From the NCBI GenBank assembly GCA_002420115.1, contig DIHK01000010.1, forward strand, positions 1 to 64,000: a stretch of 64,000 bases of DNA, written 5' to 3'. The notes below the pieces were generated by a model, which saw nothing but the letters and a program-made list of their open reading frames with translations, made no database searches and was not told where the DNA came from. Made by a program: the position numbers and the translations under genes. Source of the DNA: Nitrospira sp. UBA5698 (GTDB taxonomy: Bacteria > Nitrospirota > Nitrospiria > Nitrospirales > Nitrospiraceae). This document shows, one piece after another, positions 40,649-48,562 of this stretch (positions are counted from its first letter, which is position 1; each line of letters starts with the position of its first letter).

Positions 40649-42751
40649 CTAGGATGACTGTGCCAATTCGAAGTCGACTCGTACCGTATCAAGCGACTGG
40701 AGGCGAACAAACGAATCAACCTCGTTAAACCCCATCACCGGCACCGAATGCAGAATGCGATCGCTGTGACGACGAAGATGCCGGCGAACGGCCTGAGAAC
40801 AAATCACGATCGGTTGTTGCCCCCGAGCCGCAACCCGTTCAGCCGCCTGTTTAATTCCCGTCAGAAGCTTGTGCGACACAGTCGGATCAAGCTGTAGGGA
40901 AGCGCCGGGTGGAAGTGCCGCAACTTGATCGGCCAACGATCGATCCAGTCGGGGATCCAACGTAATCACCTGGAGGCTGCCGTCCGATGCTTGATACTGT
41001 TTGGTAATCGTCCTCGCCAAGGCTTGGCGGGCATATTCCGTCAACAGTTCCGGATCTTTACTGTTTGAGGCTTGATCGGAAATAGCCTCCAAAATGGAGC
41101 GCAAGTCTCTGATCGGAATCCCCTCTTTGAGCAGATTCCCGAGCACTCGAACGACCGTTCCCAACGAGACCATCGTCGGAATCAGCTCTTCCACCAGCTT
41201 GGGGTGGGATTTACCCACCTCATCCAGAAGTGCCTGAACCTCCTGACGCCCCAACAATTCATGACCATACCGCTTCACGAGCTCAGAAAGATGGGTAGCG
41301 ATGGCGGAACTTGCATCCACAACGGTATAACCGGCCATCTGAGCCTGTTCTCTCCCATCTTCCGGAATCCAGAGCGCCGGCAGTCCGAATGCAGGCTCCT
41401 TCGTTGCAATGCCCTGAACCACCCCCTTCTGGCCCGTCCCTGGATCGATCGCCAACAGATGCCCAGGCAACACATCCGCTTTGGCGACCTCTACCCCCTT
41501 CAACATGATGGCGTACTCATTCGGTCTCAGCTGTAAATTATCGCGGATGTGGATGGGTGGTACGACGAACCCCATCGTTTCCGCAAACTGCCGGCGGAGA
41601 GCTTTGATCCGATCAAGCAATGCCGTACCTTGGGTTCCTTCCACCAGACCGATCAACCCATAGCCTACTTGCACCTCCATCAGATCCAACGGAGTCACGC
41701 GGGTTGGCCCCTCATCAGCCTTTGGAACCGTTGAGGTCTGGGTTGGAGTTGGAGCTGCTTCCCGGATTTCCTCCTGGTGCAAGTGATAGGCCATCCAAGC
41801 CACGGCACTGCCCAACACCAGAAAAGCCAGATGCGGCAGGCCAGGGACTAGGCCGAGAGCGAGGAGAATCCCCGCTGCAATCCCGACCGGCTTGGGGGAC
41901 ATCAGCAGTTGCTTAGTCATCGCCCCACCCAAGTCCATATCCGAAGCGGCACGCGTCACGACAATACCGGCTGCCGTCGAGACAATGAGGGCGGGGATCT
42001 GCGCGACCAGTCCTTCACCGACGGTGAGCACCGTATAGGTTTGCGCCGCGAGTCCCGGGCTCATCCCTTGCTGCAAGACACCGATGGCGAGGCCACCGAC
42101 GATATTGACCAGGGTAATGATCACCGCCGCGATGGCGTCACCTCGAACAAACTTACTCGCTCCGTCCATCGATCCGTAGAAGTCTGCCTCTTCGGTGATT
42201 TCACGTCTTCGTCGGCGCGCGTCGGCTTCATTAATCAAACCCGCATTCAGATCCGCGTCGATGCTCATCTGTTTCCCAGGCATCGCATCCAAGGTGAAGC
42301 GTGCCGCGACTTCGGCGACACGGCCTGCTCCTTTGGTGACCACCACAAAATTGATCACGACCAGAATCGTAAAGACCACGAGACCGACGGTGTAATTGCC
42401 GCCGACAATGAAATTGCCGAACGCCCGGATGACCTCACCGGCCGCCCCGGCCCCTTCATTGCCATGCAGAAGGATGAGCCGTGTTGAGGCGATATTCAGC
42501 GACAGTCGGAACAACGTAATCATTAACAGAATGGATGGGAACACTGAGAACTCGATGGGGCGACGTACCTGAAGACCGACCAAGAGAATGATGACGGAGA
42601 GGGTGATGTCGAAGCTAAGCAACAAGTCAAGGATGAACCGCGGCAACGGGAGAAGCATCACCATGAGAATGGCGACGACCCCCACGGACATGAGAATGTC
42701 CGGGTGTTTGACGAAGTGGGATGCGCTAGTTGGTTCCGTGACGGTTGCCAT
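40649..42751 (-). CDS. flhA: Flagellar export gate protein FlhA
   Basis: This is a 700-residue FlhA. Residues about 20-330 hold the transmembrane part (eight predicted helices) with the conserved cytoplasmic loop VTKGAGRVAEVAARFTLDAM, then PGKQMSIDADLNAGLI and GAMDGASKFVRGDAIA-type sequence (here YGSMDGASKFVRGDAIAAVI). The cytoplasmic domain (from about 350) carries IRDNLQLRPNEYAIMLKG and the C-terminal regions that bind chaperone-substrate complexes. FlhA forms the nonameric ring of the export gate. It lies between flhB (23-base gap) and flhF. Confidence 0.98.
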   Translation of the reverse strand: MATVTEPTSASHFVKHPDILMSVGVVAILMVMLLPLPRFILDLLLSFDITLSVIILLVGLQVRRPIEFSVFPSILLMITLFRLSLNIASTRLILLHGNEGAGAAGEVIRAFGNFIVGGNYTVGLVVFTILVVINFVVVTKGAGRVAEVAARFTLDAMPGKQMSIDADLNAGLINEADARRRRREITEEADFYGSMDGASKFVRGDAIAAVIITLVNIVGGLAIGVLQQGMSPGLAAQTYTVLTVGEGLVAQIPALIVSTAAGIVVTRAASDMDLGGAMTKQLLMSPKPVGIAAGILLALGLVPGLPHLAFLVLGSAVAWMAYHLHQEEIREAAPTPTQTSTVPKADEGPTRVTPLDLMEVQVGYGLIGLVEGTQGTALLDRIKALRRQFAETMGFVVPPIHIRDNLQLRPNEYAIMLKGVEVAKADVLPGHLLAIDPGTGQKGVVQGIATKEPAFGLPALWIPEDGREQAQMAGYTVVDASSAIATHLSELVKRYGHELLGRQEVQALLDEVGKSHPKLVEELIPTMVSLGTVVRVLGNLLKEGIPIRDLRSILEAISDQASNSKDPELLTEYARQALARTITKQYQASDGSLQVITLDPRLDRSLADQVAALPPGASLQLDPTVSHKLLTGIKQAAERVAARGQQPIVICSQAVRRHLRRHSDRILHSVPVMGFNEVDSFVRLQSLDTVRVDFELAQSS

Positions 42752-42774
42752 AATGGATACAGCCTACGACCGGC

Positions 42775-43851
42775 TCACGCCGTGCCTCCTCGCGCCCGAT
42801 ACACAAAGGCCAGGATCTCCGCCACCGCGCGATACAGATCATTCGGAATTTCTTTCCCGATATCGACCAACCTGAATAGCGTCCTGGCGACGAACTTATT
42901 CTCCACGACCGGCACGCTATGATGTCGTGCCAACTCTCTGATTCGTTCTGCAATGACGCCGGCACCTTTCGCCACCACGACCGGGGCCGTCATCGTGGCG
43001 GTGTCATACTTGAGGGCCACGGCCAAGTGCGTGGGATTTGTAATCACGACATCGGCGGTTTTAACGGCCGCCAGCATGCGCTTCTTCACCAGCTCACGCT
43101 GGACCGTTCGTACACGACTCTTGATCAGAGGATCGCCTTCCGATGCTTTGTGTTCTTCTTTAATCTCCTCCTTCGACATGCGAAGACTGCGTTCCCATTC
43201 ATACCGCTGATAGGCATAGTCAAAGACGGCCAACACCGCAATCGCTCCCGACACTGCCAACCCAACCTTGAACGCGAGGCTCCCCGCCAGCGGCAACACA
43301 CTGCTCAACTCAAACTGGATCAGTTCCGGAATCCGTAACACATCATCGCGTGAGACCCACAGCCCAATTCCTGTGATGATCCCGATCTTGAGCAAACCCT
43401 TGACGAGTTCCATGACGGAACGCAACGAAGCCAGACGTGAGAATCCTTTTGCTGGACTAATTCGACTCCAATCGAGTTGAAAGGCATTGGTGCGCCACAA
43501 TAAGCCGGTTTGCAGGAGAGTGGCCACACTGCCCAACACAATGACTCCCCCCACGATCGGAAGACTCAACGTACCCACCGTCACACCCGTCTGAATAAGA
43601 ATCGTGTAGACCTGTTCGATCGAGATATTTCGGTACCATTCGCCGGGAAACGTGAGGGTCAAACCTTGACGAGTCATCTCCGTCATTTTCAGAAGACCCA
43701 CCGGCAACATGGCACCCAACAACCCGACGCCCCCTAAGAGCACCGCCGCCGTGGAGACGTCGCGACTCACGGCCACTTGTCCTTGTTTGCGCGCCTCCTC
43801 CTTGCGTTTGGGGGTCGCCGGTTCTGTTTTATTTCCCCTGTCCTCAGCCAT
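42775..43851 (-). CDS. flhB: Flagellar export gate/substrate switch protein FlhB
   Basis: The 358-residue protein begins MAEDRGNKTEPATPKRKEEA, usual for FlhB, with four transmembrane helices in residues 30-215 and the autocleavage motif NPTH near 272 (DVVITNPTHLAVALKYD). The C-terminus has VPVVENKFVARTLFRLVDIG. Cleavage at N-PTH and interaction with FliK switch export from hook to filament substrates. It overlaps the end of fliR by eight bases, so coupling is likely. Confidence 0.97.
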   Translation of the reverse strand: MAEDRGNKTEPATPKRKEEARKQGQVAVSRDVSTAAVLLGGVGLLGAMLPVGLLKMTEMTRQGLTLTFPGEWYRNISIEQVYTILIQTGVTVGTLSLPIVGGVIVLGSVATLLQTGLLWRTNAFQLDWSRISPAKGFSRLASLRSVMELVKGLLKIGIITGIGLWVSRDDVLRIPELIQFELSSVLPLAGSLAFKVGLAVSGAIAVLAVFDYAYQRYEWERSLRMSKEEIKEEHKASEGDPLIKSRVRTVQRELVKKRMLAAVKTADVVITNPTHLAVALKYDTATMTAPVVVAKGAGVIAERIRELARHHSVPVVENKFVARTLFRLVDIGKEIPNDLYRAVAEILAFVYRARGGTA

Positions 43852-44632
43852 GTCCCAGTGCCTTCAAAAGTCCGAAAATCGTAAACTGCAATCGTTCGAT
43901 TTCCCGAATGAGAACTTCCACTGTAAAGGGCATCGAAATGCTGAGCACCGCCAATCCTCCCACGATCGTAATGGGAAAGCTCAACACGAACACATTGATT
44001 TGACTGACTGCCCGTCCAAGAATCGCGAGCAGAATGTTGATCACCAGAATGATGACCAGCACCGGAGCCGCAAGCTTGAGCCCCACCATGAACATGTGTT
44101 GAGAGAGACGCAGGACCTCATCTCCCGCTCCGGCTGGAAGAGCGGCCCCGAAAGCCGGGATGGATTCGTAGCTGGACAGGATTGTGGCCACGATGAGCAT
44201 GTGCGCGTTCAATGAGAGCAGGACAAGGGACGCAAGCAGCGTGAAGTACTGCGCCATCAGGGGTGTTTGACGAGATGTGGCTGGATCGAAGAGCTGGACA
44301 ACACCGAATCCCATTTGAACACCGATCATTTCTCCTGCCACCTCAAATGCGCCGAAAAACAGCCGGACAGCCAACCCAATGGCCAGTCCGATCACCAATT
44401 CGCTGAGCAGCCCGGCGGCCAGCACCAGGGGATCGTAAGGCACAGGCGGAAGATGGATGAGCGGAGCCAACAGCACTCCCAACGCCAGGACCAATGCGCC
44501 TTTCACTTTCAACGGAACCGAGTGCCCGCTCAGTACCGGCAATGCAGCGAGAAGCCCTCCAATTCGAGAAATGAGGACCAAAAACGCTTGAAACTCGGGC
44601 AGGAGCAGCTGAATGGTTTGTGTTAACGCCAT
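43844..44632 (-). CDS. fliR: Flagellar export protein FliR
   Basis: This 262-residue hydrophobic protein has about six transmembrane helices. The N-terminus (ALTQTIQLLLPEFQAFLVLI, SRIGGLLAALPVL) and GLAVRLFFGAFEVAGEMIGV, QMGFGVVQLFDPATSRQTPL are hallmark FliR segments. FliR assembles with FliP and FliQ into the helical core of the export gate. A repeat element lies about 20 bases upstream of its start, and AGGA precedes the ATG. Length agrees with the family. Confidence 0.96.
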   Translation of the reverse strand: MALTQTIQLLLPEFQAFLVLISRIGGLLAALPVLSGHSVPLKVKGALVLALGVLLAPLIHLPPVPYDPLVLAAGLLSELVIGLAIGLAVRLFFGAFEVAGEMIGVQMGFGVVQLFDPATSRQTPLMAQYFTLLASLVLLSLNAHMLIVATILSSYESIPAFGAALPAGAGDEVLRLSQHMFMVGLKLAAPVLVIILVINILLAILGRAVSQINVFVLSFPITIVGGLAVLSISMPFTVEVLIREIERLQFTIFGLLKALGHG

Positions 44633-44652
44633 CGTTTTTTCCTAGCCGATAC

Positions 44653-44734
44653 TCGTCATGACAGTTCGTGAAGCGTGAGACGTGAAGCGCTCGAATTCGG
44701 AAACGAGATACGCTTCACGTTTCACGCATGACGA
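44653..44734. repeat. CGTGAAGCG repeat with flanking palindrome
   Basis: An 82-base element in the fliQ-fliR gap is bounded by TCGTCATG and its complement CATGACGA, and contains CGTGAAGCGTGA, CGTGAAGCG, a CGAATTCGGAAACGAGATA core and CGCTTCACGTTTCACG in inverse orientation. The arms could form a long RNA hairpin just before fliR. It is the most complete copy of the family also seen at 36318 and 52474. Confidence 0.8.
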
Positions 44735-44791
44735 ATATCTTCGCGGCCGCACATTGTCATTCGTAGCAGCTACATTCATAAATCCAACGAG

Positions 44792-45061
44792 CTAGCGCAC
44801 GTAGTTCGGAATGTTCATCAACAGATTCGCCATAAAGGTCGTCATGATGTTCAACATCCAGGGGAGAAACACCAAGAGCGCTCCGAAGAGTGCCAATACT
44901 TTGGGAACGAATGTCAGCGTGGCCTCGTTCAGCTGCGTCATAGCCTGGAACGCACTGATGATCAGACCGACGAGCAGACTCAGTCCTAAGATCGGAGCCG
45001 ACACGAGTAACGTGGTTTCCAACGCCTGCCTGCCCAATTCCGTGACGATTTCAGGTGTCAT
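44792..45061 (-). CDS. fliQ: Flagellar export protein FliQ
   Basis: From ATG 45061, with GGAGGG 8 bases upstream, this is an 89-residue protein with two transmembrane helices. It begins MTPEIVTELGRQALETTLLV, then LGLSLLVGLIISAFQAMTQL, NEATLTFVPKVLALF and LPWMLNIMTTF, all conserved in FliQ. It packs around the FliP ring in the export gate. The gap to fliP is 90 bases and the gap to fliR (159 bases) contains the repeat. Confidence 0.97.
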   Translation of the reverse strand: MTPEIVTELGRQALETTLLVSAPILGLSLLVGLIISAFQAMTQLNEATLTFVPKVLALFGALLVFLPWMLNIMTTFMANLLMNIPNYVR

Positions 45062-45151
45062 CGACTGCCCTCCTCTCACCCGTGTTTCGAGTCGTTGCCA
45101 GCCGAATCCCACACAACTCCCGTTGTCTTAGCCGCTCGCACGATCATGGAA

Positions 45152-45919
45152 TCATTGAAAACTGCGCACCATCGAGCCGACGACGAGATACCAGCCGTCA
45201 GCCAGCACGAATAGAATCAACTTGAACGGGAGGGAAATGACGACCGGAGGCAGGAGCATCATACCCATCGACATCAGAATGCTCGCGACGACCATGTCGA
45301 CGATCAGAAATGGAATGTAGATCAAGAACCCGATCTGAAAGGCGATTCGCAACTCACTCAGAATAAATGCAGGAATGATGGCATGGGTCGGAACGTCTTC
45401 AACCCGATCGGGCTTGGGAATGTGACTCAGCTGAATGAACAACTCAAGGTCCTTGTCCCGCACTTGTTTCAACATGAACCCACGAACCGGCTCAATCCCC
45501 TTCTTCCAGGCATCCTCGTAGGAGATCTGTTCGGCGAGCAACGGCTGTAACGCGTTGGTGTAGACAGACTGTCCGACCGGCGCCATGATGAACATCGTCA
45601 GGAACAGGGCTAAGGACAACAACACTTGATTGGGAGGCACCGCTTGTGTGCCGAGCGCCTGCCGCAGGAAGGCCAAGACAATAACGATCCTGGTAAACGA
45701 CGTGACCATGATGAATAAGGCCGGTGCCAATGACAGCACCGTCAACAGGATCAGAATCTGGATGACGACGGCCATTTGCTTCGGGCCACCGGCACCCAAA
45801 TCGATACTGACGGACGGGCCGCTTGAGGCTGCCTCCGCTGCCGAGGCCAGAAGCAGCATCCCCGCCGCGACGACAATCGTCCAGCCAACCAGTCGTAAAT
45901 GAACGCGATCAGTGGCCAT
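45152..45919 (-). CDS. fliP: Flagellar export protein FliP
   Basis: From ATG 45919, with AAGGAG 4-5 bases upstream and inside the fliO end, this is a 255-residue protein. A cleavable signal (LVGWTIVVAAGMLLLASAAE) precedes four more transmembrane helices. Conserved segments are MVTSFTRIVIVLAFLRQALG, QAVPPNQVLLSLALFLTMFI, and HAIIPAFILSELRIAFQIGF. FliP forms the pentameric core of the export gate. It overlaps fliO by 11 bases. Confidence 0.97.
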   Translation of the reverse strand: MATDRVHLRLVGWTIVVAAGMLLLASAAEAASSGPSVSIDLGAGGPKQMAVVIQILILLTVLSLAPALFIMVTSFTRIVIVLAFLRQALGTQAVPPNQVLLSLALFLTMFIMAPVGQSVYTNALQPLLAEQISYEDAWKKGIEPVRGFMLKQVRDKDLELFIQLSHIPKPDRVEDVPTHAIIPAFILSELRIAFQIGFLIYIPFLIVDMVVASILMSMGMMLLPPVVISLPFKLILFVLADGWYLVVGSMVRSFQ

Positions 45920-46316
45920 GCTGCTCCTTGTCATGATCAGCCCAACGGAGCGGTTGTCGTTGAAGCCATGCCGCCACATCAGCCTCGGGGGCAGATGTCA
46001 CCCCTGAGGGAGCCGTCTGAGCCGGCATTCCGAGCAATTCACGGAGATGTGCCGTATTGGTGATCCGTCCCAAGGGAACGAGATCGGTTGCCGTTGCGCC
46101 CACGATCAGGTACTCGCCGGCGACGTCCACCAAACTGATCGTCTTTCGCGGAGCAAGATACCCACTCGCTAACACCTGAACCAGCGGTCGGCCACCGGAA
46201 TTCCCTGCCCGTGGCCCCATCACCCGACGGGCCACGAATGCAGCGATGCCGATACATACCAACACCACGGCCAGCGCCGAGACGGTCCGAATCAGGCTAT
46301 CCCATACGTCGATCAC
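45909..46316 (-). CDS. fliO: FliO, export gate assembly protein
   Basis: The 135-residue protein has a single N-terminal transmembrane helix (LIRTVSALAVVLVCIGIAAF) followed by a small cytoplasmic domain with VLASGYLAPRKTISLVDVAG, EYLIVGATATDLVPLGRI and an Ala/Pro-rich tail. This is FliO, which helps FliP oligomerise. Sequence conservation in FliO is low, but the order fliM-fliN-fliO-fliP supports it. It overlaps the fliP start. Confidence 0.9.
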   Translation of the reverse strand: MIDVWDSLIRTVSALAVVLVCIGIAAFVARRVMGPRAGNSGGRPLVQVLASGYLAPRKTISLVDVAGEYLIVGATATDLVPLGRITNTAHLRELLGMPAQTAPSGVTSAPEADVAAWLQRQPLRWADHDKEQHGH

Positions 46317-46335
46317 GCGCTCTCCCTTTGATCAT

Positions 46336-46704
46336 TTACCGAAGCTGCTGAACACGCTCGGCCGCGCTGACTACGTCGGTCAACCGAATACCGAACTTTT
46401 CGTTCACCACGACGACCTCGCCGCGCGCAACGAGTTTGTTGTTCACCATCACCTCCATCGGTTCGCCTGCCAACTTATCCAGCTCGATGACAGACCCTTG
46501 CGCCAGCTGGAGAAGATCACGGATCGCCATTTTGGTGGATCCCACATACACCGCGACATTCATCGGAATATCCAGAATAAAATCGATATTCTTTGAGCTG
46601 CCGCCGGTTTCTGAATTCTGAACAGGCGGAAACGATGCAAGCTGTGGAGACGCCCCTCCACCGGACTGGGAATCACGAGGTGTCGTGGATTCTGATTCGG
46701 CCAT
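46336..46704 (-). CDS. fliN: Flagellar motor switch protein FliN
   Basis: The 122-residue protein has a variable Ser/Gly-rich N-terminus and the C-terminal SpoA domain: IDFILDIPMNVAVYVGSTKM, AIRDLLQLAQGSVIELDKLA, GEPMEVMVNNKLVARGEVVV, and NEKFGIRLTDVVSAAERVQQ. FliN forms the lower C-ring with FliM. It lies 25 bases after fliM and 19 bases before fliO. Confidence 0.97.
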   Translation of the reverse strand: MAESESTTPRDSQSGGGASPQLASFPPVQNSETGGSSKNIDFILDIPMNVAVYVGSTKMAIRDLLQLAQGSVIELDKLAGEPMEVMVNNKLVARGEVVVVNEKFGIRLTDVVSAAERVQQLR

Positions 46705-46729
46705 AGTTATTCGCGTCCTCCGGTCCTGC

Positions 46730-47704
46730 TTACGTCAACACTTTGGTCACGCGACATGCGTGATTGCCCTTGTAGACCCCGGGACTACCCTGGAATTTAT
46801 GGTAGCCTTCGATAAAACAATCGAGAGGATCACCCGGTCGCTGATTCAGTAACACGACATCCCCGGGGGAGAAATTGAGCACATCCTTGACGGTCACCGT
46901 GGTGGTTCCCAGCCGAACCGCAAGCGGCAGCTGACATTCCTGTAAGCGCTCCCGGAATCGTTGACTCCAGTCTCCGTTCTGATCAACTTGGTCGGAGACC
47001 AGGCCGGAATACAATTTTTCTTTGATCGGTTCGAGCATGGCGTACGGATACACAATGTAGAGCTCGCGGGCGGTTTCCCCGAGAACGACCTGCAACGTGA
47101 CGACCATCACGATCTCGGAAGATGTCACCACCATCGCGAACTGCGGGTTACTTTCCGACCGTACATATTCCACCTTCACCGGCGCGACAGCGTGCCAGGC
47201 CTTCTCGAGATCAACCAACGCCTGCAGCAGGAGTTTTTTGATCACGCGTAACTGCACCGGGGTAAAGTCCCGGCCTTCCGGCTTCACGTGAGTTTGCCCC
47301 TTGCCACCGAAGAAATAGTCGATGATCAAGTAGACGAGAAAGGCATCCATCACGTAGAGCGCACTACCGCGCAAGGGGGCCATGTGAAACACATTCAACG
47401 AAGAGGGCTGCGGGATTTTCTTGAGAAACTCACCGAACTTGATCACTTGGGTCCCGACCACCACAAAATCAATGGCGTCATGAAACATATTGGTCCAGGC
47501 AACGGATTGCCGGCGAATAAACCGGTCGTTGATCATTTCCATCGTGGGCATTCGCCCACGAATGATCCGTTCCTGATTGAAGAGGTCGTATTGTGCGACT
47601 CCCTTTGCAGTCGTTTCATTGTCCTTGGGAGCCGTATCGACTTCTCCCGAGACCACCCCCTTCAAGAGCGCATCAATTTCGTCTTGTGATAGGATTTTTT
47701 CCAT
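46730..47704 (-). CDS. fliM: Flagellar motor switch protein FliM
   Basis: This 324-residue FliM begins MEKILSQDEIDALLKGVVSG, the CheY-P-binding N-terminal motif, so signalling by CheY is expected. The middle domain includes YDLFNQERIIRGRMPTMEMI and RGSALYVMDAFLVYLIIDYF, then FFGGKGQTHVKPEGRDFTPV. The SpoA domain (LAVRLGTTTVTVKDVLNFSP) is at the C-terminus. FliM makes the middle of the C-ring and sets rotation direction. It follows fliL by 12 bases. Confidence 0.97.
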   Translation of the reverse strand: MEKILSQDEIDALLKGVVSGEVDTAPKDNETTAKGVAQYDLFNQERIIRGRMPTMEMINDRFIRRQSVAWTNMFHDAIDFVVVGTQVIKFGEFLKKIPQPSSLNVFHMAPLRGSALYVMDAFLVYLIIDYFFGGKGQTHVKPEGRDFTPVQLRVIKKLLLQALVDLEKAWHAVAPVKVEYVRSESNPQFAMVVTSSEIVMVVTLQVVLGETARELYIVYPYAMLEPIKEKLYSGLVSDQVDQNGDWSQRFRERLQECQLPLAVRLGTTTVTVKDVLNFSPGDVVLLNQRPGDPLDCFIEGYHKFQGSPGVYKGNHACRVTKVLT

Positions 47705-47716
47705 GCGGGTGATCGC

Positions 47717-48268
47717 CTACTGAACGACGAAATCCGTGAAATAGGCGGACCGCACACCCGGCTTGGGAAGCAGCCCATTGATCCGTTGCGTAATCTCATC
47801 ACGCAATTGAAACTTCCCCTGTGTAGTTCTCACCGCATTCACATCCTTGCTACTGAGTAATACCAGAACGGCGTCGCGGACCTGGGGGACCCGTGCGGAC
47901 AGATCAGCGGACACGGCCTCACTGTCGACCTCAAGCTTGACGGTCAGTTTCAAGTAGCGCACGTCCGGCACGTCGGCCAGATTCACGATGAACGGATCCA
48001 GGTCGAACATGACTCCCGGGGCGGCACTCTGTCCGGCTTTTCCACTCGCTCCGCCTTGCGCATCGGACTTTGCCGTCGCCTCGGTCTTATGTTCATCGGT
48101 ATGTTCTGCGTTTTTATCGGATCCGCCGAAGAACTTGACGGCGACGACCGCTCCTCCCACGCCGAACAGGAGGGCAATCACCGACACGATAATGAGCAAC
48201 TTGATCGGGAATGCCGGAGCAAGGGCCGCTCCTGCGGTTTTGTCGTCCGTCTCGGCTGCATCTGCCAT
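47717..48268 (-). CDS. fliL: Flagellar basal-body protein FliL
   Basis: The 183-residue protein has one transmembrane helix (PIKLLIIVSVIALLFGVGGA), a charged linker rich in Glu, Lys and Ala, and the periplasmic FliL domain (VMFDLDPFIVNLADVPDVRY, LKLTVKLEVDSEAVSADLSA, RDAVLVLLSSKDVNAVRT), ending YFTDFVVQ. FliL supports stators around the motor. It is the first gene of the fliL-to-fliA run, with a sigma-54 promoter 40-55 bases upstream and GGAGG before the start. Confidence 0.95.
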   Translation of the reverse strand: MADAAETDDKTAGAALAPAFPIKLLIIVSVIALLFGVGGAVVAVKFFGGSDKNAEHTDEHKTEATAKSDAQGGASGKAGQSAAPGVMFDLDPFIVNLADVPDVRYLKLTVKLEVDSEAVSADLSARVPQVRDAVLVLLSSKDVNAVRTTQGKFQLRDEITQRINGLLPKPGVRSAYFTDFVVQ

Positions 48269-48307
48269 AGCTCCTCCTTGAAGGCCTCATCGCCTTCGTG
48301 AAGCAAC

Positions 48308-48323
48308 TGCAATGCATATGCCA
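48308..48323 (-). promoter_or_regulatory. Sigma-54 promoter of the fliL operon
   Basis: The minus strand reads TGGCATA-TGCA-TTGCA, a full match to TGGCAYR-N4-TTGCW with correct spacing. The fliL start is about 40 bases downstream. The operon that follows encodes the motor switch, export gate, flhF-flhG and fliA, so sigma-54 would indirectly switch on the sigma-28 tier. Confidence 0.85.
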
Positions 48324-48371
48324 TTGAGCTGATGGTGGCTGTCGACCACGGTTCCCCATAATAGATGTATT

Positions 48372-48461
48372 TGACAGGTGTTTTGTCAGCGGGAGGCCTG
48401 ATTACCGACACCTTCCCCGGGTACCGTCAGGCAAGTCATTGACACCGTCAAGAAACTGACG
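48372..48461. promoter_or_regulatory. Dyads upstream of the fliL promoter (candidate enhancer sites)
   Basis: TGACA-N7-TGTCA (48372-48388) and CGTCA-N6-TGACG (48446-48461) lie about 50-140 bases upstream of the sigma-54 element, the usual distance for enhancer-binding activators. They share a TGAC half-site. A TTGACAG also occurs next to the fliK promoter at 52293. Assignment to FlrC is inference. Confidence 0.35.
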
Positions 48462-48492
48462 TGGCGAGAAGAGATGAGGAAGGGAACCGTGG

Positions 48493-48548
48493 CCCCAGTA
48501 GGTCTGGGGGGCTTGGAGCGCGGCCCGGGAAGAATGTTCCTCCCGGGC
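48493..48548 (-). terminator. Two stem-loops downstream of flgE
   Basis: Just after the flgE stop, GCCCGGGA and TCCCGGGC (48523-48548) form a perfect 8-bp stem with a 10-base loop. A second stem CCCCAG/CTGGGG (48493-48509) follows. Neither has a T-run, so termination may need Rho, but the tandem hairpins between two operons fit a transcript end. Confidence 0.55.
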
Positions 48549-48562
48549 TACAACCGATGCAC

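Noticed and set aside
44653..44734. The long hairpin before fliR as an operon terminator
   Set aside because: It has no T-run, related copies occur in several gaps in both orientations, and the genes on both sides belong to one functional run. It is better described as a repeat.
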